Positions 8,786 through 17,527 of a stretch of DNA of 49,038 nt are shown here, piece after piece. A program made the position numbers and the translations under genes. The stretch covers positions 1 through 49,038 of the forward strand of contig JAGQWM010000003.1 of the NCBI GenBank assembly GCA_020437365.1, given 5' to 3'. The stretch comes from Chitinophagaceae bacterium (GTDB lineage Bacteria; Bacteroidota; Bacteroidia; Chitinophagales; Chitinophagaceae). How positions within the stretch are numbered: the stretch's first letter is position 1; each line of letters opens with the position of its first letter. The notes under the pieces are model-generated. The model had not been told where the DNA came from. It saw nothing but the letters and a program-made list of their open reading frames with translations, and made no database searches.

Positions 8786-10066
8786 ATGAAAATAGTTTTG
8801 AGTATTATGGCGATTTTGGGCTTGCAATCTTTGTCTGCACAAATACCCGATCATATTTATCAAGAAAATATCCGCACAGTACAATTGTACAAATCCGGTG
8901 ATATTTACAGTTATCCTGTATTGACATTAAATTCAGATGTTCAATTGGCTTTGCATTTTGATGACATGGATGCTGATGTAAAAAATTATTATTATGCTTT
9001 CCAGTTGTGCAATGCAGATTGGACACCGGCCAATGTACAAATCTATGATTACATACGAGGGTTTACGAGTAACCGAATTTCCAATTACCGAAATTCTTCG
9101 ATTGTCGATACACGTTATACGCATTACCAGGCCATGTTGCCGGAAAGAAATGCCGGGCCTACCAAAGCCGGTAATTATCTTTTAAAAGTTTTTTTGAATG
9201 ACGATACATCGCAATTGGCATTTACAAAAAGAATGTTAGTAGTGAGTAATAAAGCAAATATTACCGGGAAAATTTCACAACCATTCGACAATCGTTTATT
9301 CAGAACACACCAAAGAGTACAAGTAAATGTAAGTACGGCAGGAAGCCAGTTGAATGCATTTTCGCCGCAAGATTTGAAAGTAGTCATTGTACAAAACAGG
9401 GTTTGGCAAACGGCTTCTTTATTGGATAGGCCTACTATTTTCAGAGGCAATTATTATGAATACAGCGATGACAATAAAACGACTTTTCCGGCCGGGAAAG
9501 AATGGCGTTGGATTGATTTGCGCAGCTTGCGACTGATGAGTGAAAGAATGGAAGACATCCATTATAATGAAGCAGATCATATAACGGATGTATATGTAAA
9601 ACCGGATGTAGAGCGAAAACAGCAGTTGTATATTTATTATCGTGACCTGAACGGAATTTATACAATTGAAAACCGCGACAATCCTAATCCTCTTTGGCAA
9701 AGCGATTATGCCCGTGTGCATTTCACTTTTATACCGCCGGGAAATCGTCCCTACATTGGCCGGTCGGTTTATGTATTTGGAGAGTTGACGAATTATACAC
9801 AGGATGATAATGCAAAGATGGCTTTCAATGAAGAACAAGGCGTGTATGAAAAAACCTTGTATCTGAAACAAGGATATTACAATTATTCCTACGTTACTTT
9901 ATCGGATAAAATGCAACAAGGAGAAGCTGCCGATATAGAAAATACGGAAGGCAATTATTGGGGTACAGAAAACGAATACATGGTGCTTGTATATTTCCGT
10001 CAGTTTGGTGCCCGTGCCGATGAATTAATTGGCTATGCTCAATTCAATTCTAATTTCCAGCGGTAA
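8786..10066 (+). CDS. Type IX secretion system plug-domain protein (DUF5103)
   Basis: A 426-residue exported protein of the DUF5103 family, named in databases after the protein that plugs the type IX translocon. It has a signal peptide (MKIVLSIMAILGLQSLSAQ). The family region contains ENIRTVQLYKSGD, ALHFDDMDADVKNYYYAFQLCNADW and YDYIRGFTSNRISNYRNSS. The C-terminal half (GRSVYVFGELTNY, YEKTLYLKQGYYNYSYV) resembles a carbohydrate-binding or Ig-like beta-sandwich. It probably acts at the outer membrane in protein secretion. It is alone here: no other T9SS gene is adjacent, and its last codon lies 5 bases before the convergent transaldolase gene ends. Confidence 0.87.
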   Translation: MKIVLSIMAILGLQSLSAQIPDHIYQENIRTVQLYKSGDIYSYPVLTLNSDVQLALHFDDMDADVKNYYYAFQLCNADWTPANVQIYDYIRGFTSNRISNYRNSSIVDTRYTHYQAMLPERNAGPTKAGNYLLKVFLNDDTSQLAFTKRMLVVSNKANITGKISQPFDNRLFRTHQRVQVNVSTAGSQLNAFSPQDLKVVIVQNRVWQTASLLDRPTIFRGNYYEYSDDNKTTFPAGKEWRWIDLRSLRLMSERMEDIHYNEADHITDVYVKPDVERKQQLYIYYRDLNGIYTIENRDNPNPLWQSDYARVHFTFIPPGNRPYIGRSVYVFGELTNYTQDDNAKMAFNEEQGVYEKTLYLKQGYYNYSYVTLSDKMQQGEAADIENTEGNYWGTENEYMVLVYFRQFGARADELIGYAQFNSNFQR

Positions 10067-10071
10067 AAAGT

Positions 10072-10725
10072 TTATTGTGTTTTTTTGGCGTCCTCTAAAA
10101 ATTTGGCAAGGCCAATATCCGTCAGTGGATGATTCAACAAACCAAGTATGGATGGTAATGGACAAGTACACACATCGGCGCCGGCTTCGGCACATTTTAC
10201 AATATGTATGGAACTCCTGATAGAGGCAGCCAGGATTTCTGTTTTAAATCCTTGTACAGAATAAATATGTGCAACCTGGGCAATGAGGTCAATACCATCC
10301 CAATTACTATCATCAATTCTACCAATGAAAGGAGATAGATAAGTGGCTCCGGCTTTAGCAGCCAAAATGGCCTGACCTGCAGAAAAAACCAAGGTGCAAT
10401 TGGTTCTGATACCATTATCTTTAAACCATTTGATAGCTTTCACACCGTCTTTTATCATCGGAACTTTTACAACAATATTCGGATGAATGGCCGCCAGTTT
10501 TTTACCTTCTTCCACAATCCCCTTGAAATCTGTACTGATTACTTCGGCACTGATATCGCCATCCACCATTTCGCAAATGGTTTTATAATGATTCATAACA
10601 GCTGCTTCGCCTTTCACACCTTCTTTGGCCATCAATGATGGGTTGGTGGTTACGCCATCAAGAATGCCGAGTTCATTGGCTTCTTTTATCTGGTCAAGAT
10701 TGGCAGTATCAATAAAAAATTTCAT
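10072..10725 (-). CDS. fsa: Fructose-6-phosphate aldolase / short transaldolase (TalC/MipB family)
   Basis: A 217-residue short-form transaldolase. It begins [20 protein letters not shown] and continues [15 protein letters not shown], the family hallmark. The Schiff-base lysine is expected in [18 protein letters not shown] (about residues 80-97). The motif [31 protein letters not shown] is complete. These enzymes move three-carbon units between sugars in the non-oxidative pentose phosphate pathway or perform the related aldolase reaction; the sequence alone does not separate the two activities. It is a single gene, convergent with the DUF5103 gene, with the SRP RNA about 55 bases upstream of its start. 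Confidence 0.93.
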   Translation of the reverse strand: MKFFIDTANLDQIKEANELGILDGVTTNPSLMAKEGVKGEAAVMNHYKTICEMVDGDISAEVISTDFKGIVEEGKKLAAIHPNIVVKVPMIKDGVKAIKWFKDNGIRTNCTLVFSAGQAILAAKAGATYLSPFIGRIDDSNWDGIDLIAQVAHIYSVQGFKTEILAASIRSSIHIVKCAEAGADVCTCPLPSILGLLNHPLTDIGLAKFLEDAKKTQ

Positions 10726-10780
10726 ACGAATTGATATTTAAGATTGCTAAAATCTTCAATCTAAAAAAATAAATAAAAAT

Positions 10781-10874
10781 GGCAGGCTAATTACATCGCA
10801 CCGCTCAACCACCTACTCTTGCTGCCTTCCGGCCCTGGGAGGTTTCAGCAGGAGCTGGTCGTGTAAGACCTGCC
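10781..10874 (-). ncRNA. ffs: Signal recognition particle RNA (4.5S, small bacterial type)
   Basis: The minus strand carries the SRP RNA core: CCAGGGCCGGAAGGCAGCAA forms the conserved apical GGAA tetraloop and the asymmetric internal loop that bind Ffh. Flanking arms (AGGTGGTT... and ...AACCTCC) extend the hairpin. GGCAGG at 10874-10869 pairs with CCTGCC at 10786-10781 and closes the molecule at about 94 nt, and a T-rich run follows. The 5' end begins exactly four bases after an exact TAnnTTTG box. The RNA is the scaffold of the co-translational membrane-targeting particle. Confidence 0.93.
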
Positions 10875-10878
10875 GCCG

Positions 10879-10886
10879 CAAAGATA
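10879..10886 (-). promoter_or_regulatory. -7 box of the SRP RNA (TATCTTTG)
   Basis: An exact TAnnTTTG match four bases before the paired 5' end of the SRP RNA. Because the RNA end can be placed by base pairing, this site gives an internal estimate of the box-to-start distance in this genome. Confidence 0.6.
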
Positions 10887-10944
10887 GGGGGATTGTCGTA
10901 TTTTTTAAAAGAGAGAAGGAGTAAAAACGAACTTAACCGGATGT

Positions 10945-11334
10945 TTAATAAAGTTGCCGTTTGTATTTTTTCAGGATTTCTTCCTTAGTCGGTAAATCAC
11001 CATCAGGGATGGTTTTTATCCAGATTGTTTTTTCAATTGATTTCGTAGTATCTGCTTTTAAAACGGCTTTGACTGTTACTTTCGGCAATGAAAAATCAGG
11101 TGGAATAATTAATTCATTGCCGGAAAATTTTGCCTCCGGGCAGGTAAATGTCAACTCTTTATCTGTCAGTGGCATCCATTTCTTATTGGAAAGCAGGGCA
11201 TCCACATTGATGTAATTGTGTTGGCCTTTTTTTAAACTGTCTGTATATAAATGGAAATAAATATTTTCAACGCTTTGAGCCGACAAAGAATTGGCAGCCA
11301 TGAGGATTACAATAAAAAGTAAAGTTTTTTTCAT
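10945..11334 (-). CDS. Exported hypothetical protein, 129 residues
   Basis: The start at 11334 gives a clean signal peptide, MKKTLLFIVILMAANSLSAQ. The mature part of about 109 residues reads as a beta-rich domain (SVENIYFHLYTDSLKKGQHNYINVDALL and FTCPEAKFSGNELIIPPDF). A Lys/Ile-rich segment and a short helical tail (KEEILKKYKRQLY) follow. I do not recognise a family. The frame extends to 11364, but that adds a non-signal extension. It is probably periplasmic, and separated by 61 bases from the upstream exported protein on the same strand. Confidence 0.7.
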   Translation of the reverse strand: MKKTLLFIVILMAANSLSAQSVENIYFHLYTDSLKKGQHNYINVDALLSNKKWMPLTDKELTFTCPEAKFSGNELIIPPDFSLPKVTVKAVLKADTTKSIEKTIWIKTIPDGDLPTKEEILKKYKRQLY

Positions 11335-11395
11335 ACCTGTATAAAGGTCGCAAATTCGTGCCAAATAGTTGTGCGGCTGTATTCTTTAATACTTT

Positions 11396-12322
11396 TTAAC
11401 GTTTTTCTTCCCGTAAACGAAGGAGCAAGGTCTTTTCTTTTGATTTTCTGTTGCAATGAGCTTTGCCGGATGTATTATCACTGACGACATAAATATTTCC
11501 TTCATCATCCATCGTTAAACCTTCCATATTTACACTAAAACCATCATCGCCAAATTGTTTTTGCAGCGATGAAAAGGGTGAAGAAGATATTTGATGAAGA
11601 CTGCCTTTTATTAAAGAACCTTCGCTATCCAGATCGAATGCTTCTATAAAATGTCTTCTTGTTTTTTTTCCTGAAAAGGATTTTAAACAAAGCAGGCGAT
11701 TGTTGATTTGATCAAAACAAATATCGGAATATCGCCAATCGTTGCTTTCTAAAGGAATGTCGATTTTAGATAGAAAGTCTAAATAGGTAGTCCCGTTTTT
11801 TTTAGTTACGTTGAAGGTGTAAATCTCTGCATTTGTCCTTTCATTATTTCTTTCCCGCAATAAATACATTTTGTGTTGTTTTTCATTGCCGGCAATGCCT
11901 TCCATGCCATCGCCGTGTTTTGATTTGGGAGGCAATGGAATAGATGTTTGAATCTCTCTTAATGCGGCGGTTGTGGGGTTGGCTTCATAAACAGCCACAT
12001 CAGATTCTGAAACGATATATAAATGATTCCCATAAGAAGTGATGGCTTCATTTTCAAATCTATGCGGCATGCTGAGCTGTAATTTTACTTTTACTTTTCC
12101 GTCGGCAGGGTTTACAACAAAAATTTCGGGGCAACGCTCAGATGCCAGGTATAAGTTTCCATTAAAATATTTCATACCGGAAATGCTGACTTCATTATTC
12201 AATTCACTCGGTAAAGTAATGGATGAAATTTCATAAGATGTCAATCTTATTTCCTGCAATTGGGCATGAGCAATAGAAATACTAAATAAACTAAATAGTA
12301 AAAAATTAATTTTTTTCATCAT
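11396..12322 (-). CDS. Exported beta-propeller protein (SdiA-regulated / esterase-like phytase family)
   Basis: A 308-residue protein with a signal peptide (MMKKINFLLFSLFSISIAHAQ). Repeated segments of the form YFNGNLYLASERCPEIFVVNPADGK and YGNHLYIVSESDVAVYE look like propeller blades. EGIAGNEKQHKMYLLRE and, near the C-terminus, NMEGLTMDDEGNIYVVSDN match the motif shared by the SdiA-regulated and esterase-like phytase families. The enzyme activity, if any, is unknown. A second ATG lies one codon in. It is followed 61 bases later by the 129-residue exported protein, so the two may share a transcript. Confidence 0.7.
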   Translation of the reverse strand: MMKKINFLLFSLFSISIAHAQLQEIRLTSYEISSITLPSELNNEVSISGMKYFNGNLYLASERCPEIFVVNPADGKVKVKLQLSMPHRFENEAITSYGNHLYIVSESDVAVYEANPTTAALREIQTSIPLPPKSKHGDGMEGIAGNEKQHKMYLLRERNNERTNAEIYTFNVTKKNGTTYLDFLSKIDIPLESNDWRYSDICFDQINNRLLCLKSFSGKKTRRHFIEAFDLDSEGSLIKGSLHQISSSPFSSLQKQFGDDGFSVNMEGLTMDDEGNIYVVSDNTSGKAHCNRKSKEKTLLLRLREEKR

Positions 12323-12412
12323 TACAATAACTTGATTTTATAGATTGCGAAACTAACAGAATACGTTCTTTTTTCCAATTGTAAGGAAGGAAATTGACAG
12401 CGAAAGGCTGCA

Positions 12413-13066
12413 TTATTGCAAAGCTTTTATCAGTTGGTGCTCATAAGCATATTTTACTAAACCAATGACTGAGCTAGTATTTGTTTTCCTGAAAATATTT
12501 TTACGATGGGTTTCTACTGTTCTCTCCGAAATAAATAAAGTTTCGGCTATTTGTTTATTATTCAATTCCTTTTCGATAAGCTGTACGATTTGAATTTCAC
12601 GGTTTGTAAGATGTGTTTCTTGGTTTTGTTTTTTTCGCTGTGCAGCACGTTGCATTTCATCCAGCACTTCTTTGCTGAAATAAATTCCTCCGGAAGCAAT
12701 TTTTCCCAATGCTTCAATCAATTCTTTCTGGCCAATATTTTTTAATACATAGCCGGCTATATCTGCATCGTTTATCATTTCATTGACCAAATCTCCCTGG
12801 CCACTCATAGACAAAGCAAGGATTTTTATTTTTGGAAATTGTTCTCTCACTTTCCTGGCCAATTGATTGCCCGGCATTTGTGGCATCATAATGTCTGTCA
12901 ACAAGATATCGACCGGTGTGCTTTTCAGTTTATCAAGAACTTCATTTGAGTTTGTTGTTGCAAAAACAAATTCAAAATTTTCATGCCCTTTCAATAAAGC
13001 AGTGATGCCATCAATGACTATTTGATGATCATCTACTAAGGCCAGTTTTATTTTATCTTTTTTCAT
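12413..13066 (-). CDS. NarL/LuxR-family response regulator
   Basis: A 217-residue regulator with an N-terminal receiver domain. KLALVDDHQIVIDGI holds the acidic pocket and DILLTDIMMP the phospho-acceptor Asp at about residue 58. The C-terminal LuxR helix-turn-helix (about 150-214) reads HLTNREIQIVQLIEKELNNK and AETLFISERTVETHRKNIF. The start at 13066 was chosen because it directly precedes the receiver fold; upstream codons to 13147 look non-coding. It lies 131 bases downstream of the TPR histidine kinase, its probable partner. Confidence 0.92.
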   Translation of the reverse strand: MKKDKIKLALVDDHQIVIDGITALLKGHENFEFVFATTNSNEVLDKLKSTPVDILLTDIMMPQMPGNQLARKVREQFPKIKILALSMSGQGDLVNEMINDADIAGYVLKNIGQKELIEALGKIASGGIYFSKEVLDEMQRAAQRKKQNQETHLTNREIQIVQLIEKELNNKQIAETLFISERTVETHRKNIFRKTNTSSVIGLVKYAYEHQLIKALQ

Positions 13067-13197
13067 GTTACAGTTGGTAGGAAAATTACAAAGATTTTTA
13101 TTCATTTTGTATGCGATACATTTCCTGACCAACAGGATGCAGGCCAATCCCTTGTTTTTGTTGTTAAAATGTTAAAAGAAACGGAGCCGGGATCGTT

Positions 13198-15000
13198 TTA
13201 AGCATGAAGCGGAACGTGTAAGGCTATCAAAGTGCCTTTGCCGGGTTTGGAATCAAAATCGACACTGCCGTTCAAAAATTTGATGCGGGTGGTAATATTT
13301 TTCAGGCCAATACCTTCAATTTTATTTTTGTGAGCCATATCAAAACCTTTCCCGTTATCTTCTATGGTTCCGCTGATGCCGTCTTTGTCGCGGATGAGAG
13401 AAATGTCGAGCCGGGTAGCGCCGGAGTGTTTGATGGCATTTTGTACCGATTCCTGCACCACACGATACAGCACAGTTTCTACATTGGAATCCAGCCTTTC
13501 ATCTAATCCTTCCGTGTAAACGGCCACTTGCAAAATTTTTGTATTCAGTTTATTGACAAATGCCCGGATAGCTGTATCCAAATTATTTTTCAATAAGGCA
13601 TTGGGCATCATAATATGCGATACGGTTCTCACTTCCCGACAACTTTCATCAACGAGGTGAATGATTTTTTCAAAGTTTTCTTTTTCTTCTTCGTTGGAAA
13701 AATTGGCTGCCGATTCATAAGCAGAAAGGTTCATTTTGGCGGCACTCATCATTTGGCCTACACCATCATGCAGTTCTTTGGCAATTCTTTCTCTTTCGTT
13801 TTCTTCCGCTTTCAAGACGGCTTTTACAGCGAGTTGTTGTTGTTTCATAACGGCTGCTTGTAGCTGACTTTCTTTTTTCAATTTCAATCTTTTGTATTGC
13901 GAATGGATGAGCAAGCCCGAAAACAAGATTAAGCCGGCAATACCGATAAATAAAAAATTTTGTAAACGAATTTTATTTTGTTGTTCGCGGATTTGTTGTT
14001 CTTTTTTTGCTGATTGATATTGTGAGTTTAGTTTTTCAATCTGTTTTGTTTTTTCAATGCTGAATAAACTGTCACGCAAAACGGACCGCTTTGTAAAAAA
14101 TTCATACGCTTTTTGGTAATCACCTTGTTTTTGTGCTACGGTTGATAATTCATTATAATTATTGGATTGCAATTCAGGATATTTAATTCTTTCCGCCATT
14201 TTATTGCTTTGCACCAAATAGTCAATGGCTTTTTTGTAATCCCCTTTGCCACTATATGCTGCACCGAGATCGGAATAGGTCAGGGCTATGGCAAAACTAT
14301 CTTTTAATGCCTGCCGTATGGCCAGTGCTCTTTGCAGGTTTTGAATAGCAGGAATATAGTTTTTCAGAATAACATAAACGCCGGCAATATTGCTCAGCGA
14401 GTAAGAAACACTCAGTGAATCGCCGGTTTTTTCAGCCAGTTTCATCGAATGAGTGTAGCGGTTTATTGCTTCAGTATAATCATTTTTATATTCGAAGACC
14501 ACTCCCGATTCATTTAAAATCATGGCAATGCCGGCCGTGTCTTTCAGGTTGTCGTAAATACTTTCTGCTTTATCATAATTGCTCAAGGCTTTATCTAAAT
14601 CTTTTGTTTTGCGGTATAATTTTCCTAATTCATTATACACCGGAGCCAGTTTTTTAGGCTTGTTGGCTTTTTCAAGAATGGCAATTGATTCCTGGAAATT
14701 TTGTGCTGCCAAGTCATATTTTCCACTGAAATAATTAGCGACACCAATTTCTCTTTTTAAATCGGCTACCGCAATGGAATCGGTGTGTTTGCGAGCCAGT
14801 TTTAAAGCTTTTTCACCCGTCAGGATGGCCGAATCAAAATCCTTGAACTGGTAGCTTTCCACCAGTTTGATGGAAGCGTCAATTTGTTGTTCATACGGCT
14901 TTTTTAACGCAATAATTTTTTTCAAACTATCCGTTTTCGACTGTGCAAAACATATCGGAGCCGACAAAACGATAAACAAAAAAACGACAATTCTTTTCAT
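13198..15000 (-). CDS. TPR-repeat sensor histidine kinase (HisKA_3 / NarX type)
   Basis: A 600-residue kinase. A signal peptide (MKRIVVFLFIVLSAPICFAQ) leads into about seven tetratricopeptide repeats (roughly 40-300) placed outside the cytoplasm. A coiled stretch, one membrane segment (about 349-367, LFIGIAGLILFSGLLIHS) and another coiled region follow. The HisKA_3 dimerisation motif is ERERIAKELHDGVGQMMSAA (His at about 411). The ATPase domain has the N-box VVQESVQNAIKHSG and the G-box DNGKGFD. Such kinases phosphorylate LuxR-type regulators like the one just downstream. The ligand sensed is not predictable. The gene begins eight bases after dapB ends, so it may be co-transcribed with it. 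Confidence 0.92.
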   Translation of the reverse strand: MKRIVVFLFIVLSAPICFAQSKTDSLKKIIALKKPYEQQIDASIKLVESYQFKDFDSAILTGEKALKLARKHTDSIAVADLKREIGVANYFSGKYDLAAQNFQESIAILEKANKPKKLAPVYNELGKLYRKTKDLDKALSNYDKAESIYDNLKDTAGIAMILNESGVVFEYKNDYTEAINRYTHSMKLAEKTGDSLSVSYSLSNIAGVYVILKNYIPAIQNLQRALAIRQALKDSFAIALTYSDLGAAYSGKGDYKKAIDYLVQSNKMAERIKYPELQSNNYNELSTVAQKQGDYQKAYEFFTKRSVLRDSLFSIEKTKQIEKLNSQYQSAKKEQQIREQQNKIRLQNFLFIGIAGLILFSGLLIHSQYKRLKLKKESQLQAAVMKQQQLAVKAVLKAEENERERIAKELHDGVGQMMSAAKMNLSAYESAANFSNEEEKENFEKIIHLVDESCREVRTVSHIMMPNALLKNNLDTAIRAFVNKLNTKILQVAVYTEGLDERLDSNVETVLYRVVQESVQNAIKHSGATRLDISLIRDKDGISGTIEDNGKGFDMAHKNKIEGIGLKNITTRIKFLNGSVDFDSKPGKGTLIALHVPLHA

Positions 15001-15008
15001 TATATCAG

Positions 15009-15725
15009 TTAAAGATGCAAAACGTCTTTCATGGTAAAACATCCTTTTTTATTTTGCAAAAAAGATGCAGCCAATACAGCACCCAGTGCAAAACCATTGC
15101 GATTATGTGCTGTGTGTATTATTTCAATATCATCAATGACGGAAGAATATTTTACGTGATGAGTGCCCGGTGTCGGGTCTATTCGTTGACTGATAATTTC
15201 TAAATCGGCCGGGTCGTCGCTAAAAGTATTCACCCATTTTGTTTTTCTTTTTACCGATTCCAGAATTTGATTGGCCAGTGTAATGGCCGTGCCACTCGGC
15301 GCATCTTTTTTTTCCGTATGATGAGTTTCTTCTAAAATCACTTCATACAATTCCTGTGTTGACATGAATTGCGCCAGGCGTTTATTGATTTCAAAAAAAA
15401 TATTGACTCCTACACTGAAATTGCTGGCATAAATAAAAGCTCCGTTTTTGGCTGTGCAATAATTTTTTATTTCGTCCATCTTATCGGTCCATCCGGTAGA
15501 GCCACAAACTACAGGCAAGCCGGAATCCATACATATTTTAATATTTTCGAAAGCGGCAGCCGGCCCGGAAAATTCGATAGCAACATCTGCCTTTTGTAAA
15601 TTTTCGGATGTCATTTCTCCCACATTTTTACCGGTGATTTTCAGCACAATGGTATGTCCTTTTTGAAGGGCCATTTTTTCAATGGCTTTTCCCATTTTTC
15701 CGTAACCGATGATGGCAATTTTCAT
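15009..15725 (-). CDS. dapB: 4-hydroxy-tetrahydrodipicolinate reductase DapB
   Basis: Reduces 4-hydroxy-tetrahydrodipicolinate with NAD(P)H in the diaminopimelate/lysine pathway, which also feeds peptidoglycan. The 238-residue protein has an N-terminal dinucleotide site (IAIIGYGKMGKAIEKMA). The catalytic motif VILEETHHTEKKDAPSGTAITLA contains the active-site His pair and Lys. GTHHVKYSS and the C-terminal HNRNGFALGAVLAASFL complete the fold. It follows the parA-parB-DUF5683 run on the same strand, a common Bacteroidota order. An exact TAnnTTTG box 22 bases upstream of the start suggests it also has its own promoter. Confidence 0.95.
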   Translation of the reverse strand: MKIAIIGYGKMGKAIEKMALQKGHTIVLKITGKNVGEMTSENLQKADVAIEFSGPAAAFENIKICMDSGLPVVCGSTGWTDKMDEIKNYCTAKNGAFIYASNFSVGVNIFFEINKRLAQFMSTQELYEVILEETHHTEKKDAPSGTAITLANQILESVKRKTKWVNTFSDDPADLEIISQRIDPTPGTHHVKYSSVIDDIEIIHTAHNRNGFALGAVLAASFLQNKKGCFTMKDVLHL

Positions 15726-15747
15726 TGTATTGATTGAAAGTTCAGTA

Positions 15748-15755
15748 CAAATGTA
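15748..15755 (-). promoter_or_regulatory. Candidate -7 box of dapB (TACATTTG)
   Basis: An exact TAnnTTTG match on the minus strand. The expected transcript start is near 15743, leaving an 18-base leader before dapB. Confidence 0.4.
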
Positions 15756-15793
15756 ACTATTAAAGAAAAGGAAGATACCCGTGCCAGTACGGA

Positions 15794-16435
15794 TTATTTA
15801 CCAATATGTAAAATGACACTCAAACCACTGGTTTGCGCCATTTGACTGTAGCCGGGTTTAAATTCCAGGCTGAGGTCAGGACTTACATCGAAAGTTTGTA
15901 AATGTGCATCTACCGTGGCATCCACTACATTCAATCCCCAGAGTAAAATGAACACCAACGCAGAATAATCGATATCTCTTCGAAATTGATTGCGATAAAA
16001 TTTTAGTGACTCTTCACTCAGTGGTACCAGCTCCGGTTTTATTTGTGAATACAATGAAGAATCGGTATGATTCACTCGCATATTATATTTCACCCGGTAC
16101 GCAAATTTTGTGCTTTTGTATTGCCCAAGGTTATAAAAAAAAACGCCGGCGCTGATACCTAAAGCGCCATAGACAATGGGAAGTTTCCAATATTTTTTAT
16201 TGTAAATCTGTCCCAGCCCGGGCAGTATAGCTGAACGAATAGCGGCAGTTTTCGGACTATGAGCTTTGGTAGCCGAATCGTATCTATTGAAAGTTTTTGT
16301 TTTGATTTCTTTTTTTGTGGTATCGGCTTTTGTAGGAATACTTTTTATTTCTTCCTGCGAAAAAGATAAAAATCCTGCCAGGAGAAAAAGAATAAGGAAA
16401 CAGGTTTTTCTTTTATGGTTAAAAAGTAAATGCAT
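15794..16435 (-). CDS. DUF5683 domain-containing exported/membrane protein
   Basis: A 213-residue protein with an N-terminal signal or anchor (KTCFLILFLLAGFLSFSQ). The DUF5683 region begins PKTAAIRSAILPGLGQIYNKKYWKLPIVYGALGI and includes a membrane segment. A second hydrophobic segment is ALVFILLWGLNVVDATVDAH. The PGLGQIYN-xx-Y pattern resembles the short TM2-like motif. It sits between parB and dapB as in many Bacteroidota, which identifies the family better than any known function. It starts 26 bases after parB ends. Confidence 0.85.
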   Translation of the reverse strand: MHLLFNHKRKTCFLILFLLAGFLSFSQEEIKSIPTKADTTKKEIKTKTFNRYDSATKAHSPKTAAIRSAILPGLGQIYNKKYWKLPIVYGALGISAGVFFYNLGQYKSTKFAYRVKYNMRVNHTDSSLYSQIKPELVPLSEESLKFYRNQFRRDIDYSALVFILLWGLNVVDATVDAHLQTFDVSPDLSLEFKPGYSQMAQTSGLSVILHIGK

Positions 16436-16461
16436 GATTTTTTGCTGCCGAAATATTAGTA

Positions 16462-17379
16462 TTAATCGAGTGGTGCATTCATCAATCGAAGGATTTTATT
16501 CAATTCTTCCTGCGAATAATAATCCAGAATAATCTGGCCGCTGCCTTTATGGCTTTGTTTAAGTTTTACCCTGGTACTGAAATGCGAAGCTAATTTATCT
16601 TCTATTCTTTGAAATGAAGGCGGCAATTTAGTTTTTGAAGTTTTTTTAACACCACTGTTTTCTTTGTATAAATTTCTTACCAATGTTTCAGTTTGCCTTA
16701 CGGAAAGGCCTTTGTCTTTGACGGTTTTAAAAATGTACAATTGTTGGTCAATGGTATCTACATTGATTAATGCCCTGGCGTGTCCCATGCTGATTTCGCC
16801 ATTCCTGACAGCCAATTGAATATTGGGAGGTAGTTTAAGCAATCGAACAAAATTGGCTACAGTACTCCGGTCTTTGCCCATTCTTTCAGCTACTTTTTCC
16901 TGGGTGAAATCCAGTTCTTCCATCATCCTTTTGAAACTAAGAGCAATTTCCATGGCGTTCAAATCTTCCCGCTGCATGTTTTCTAATAAGGCTAACTCCA
17001 GCAGTTGGGTGTCATTGGCATGGCGAATAAAAGCCGGAATATCTTTGGTATTGGCCAGCTTGGAAGCCCGCCATCTTCTTTCGCCGGAAATAATGATGTA
17101 TTTCCCTTGCTTGGTTTGCATGACAGTAATTGGCTGAATGATGTCATGCATTTTGATAGAATTGGCTAGTTCCTGCAATGCTTTTTCATCAAAATCTCTT
17201 CGTGGTTGTTTGGGATTAGCTTGTATGTCGGCGATGGGAATACGGGTAATGCCGGTAACTGATTCTACAGCAGTAGATTTCAAGGCACCGGAAGTGGTTT
17301 TCAGATCTGCATCAATATTTTGCAGTAAGGAACGGATTCCTTTCCCTAATAATTCTTTTTTTTGTTTCGGTGAACTCAT
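16462..17379 (-). CDS. parB: Chromosome-partitioning protein ParB
   Basis: A 305-residue ParB/Spo0J. The N-terminal CTPase/ParB domain has IADIQANPKQPRRDFDEKALQELANSIK and the conserved GERRWRASKLA box (about 120). The central helix-turn-helix that reads parS is in FTQEKVAERMGKDRSTVANFVRLLKLP, followed by ISMGHARALINV. The C-terminal dimerisation part is GSGQIILDYYSQEELNKILRLM. ParB loads at parS sites and works with ParA to move the replication-origin region. parA is encoded 148 bases upstream on the same strand. This gene pair is often near the origin, but no origin was visible here. Confidence 0.96.
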   Translation of the reverse strand: MSSPKQKKELLGKGIRSLLQNIDADLKTTSGALKSTAVESVTGITRIPIADIQANPKQPRRDFDEKALQELANSIKMHDIIQPITVMQTKQGKYIIISGERRWRASKLANTKDIPAFIRHANDTQLLELALLENMQREDLNAMEIALSFKRMMEELDFTQEKVAERMGKDRSTVANFVRLLKLPPNIQLAVRNGEISMGHARALINVDTIDQQLYIFKTVKDKGLSVRQTETLVRNLYKENSGVKKTSKTKLPPSFQRIEDKLASHFSTRVKLKQSHKGSGQIILDYYSQEELNKILRLMNAPLD

Positions 17380-17527
17380 GATTTTTAAAAGGCTACAATA
17401 TTAATGGAAACTTTGCATTCAGCTGTATCAATTTACGGATTAAATTTTTAAGAAGCAGGATTTTTTCGGTAAGTCTATGTTAAGCATTTTACCTGGCAAA
17501 TGGGAATGGGAAGCGTAAAGTACGGCA

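Noticed and set aside
9419..9871. A 150-codon minus-strand frame opposite the DUF5103 gene
   Set aside because: A shadow of a clear gene. The protein shows no signal, domain or plausible composition.
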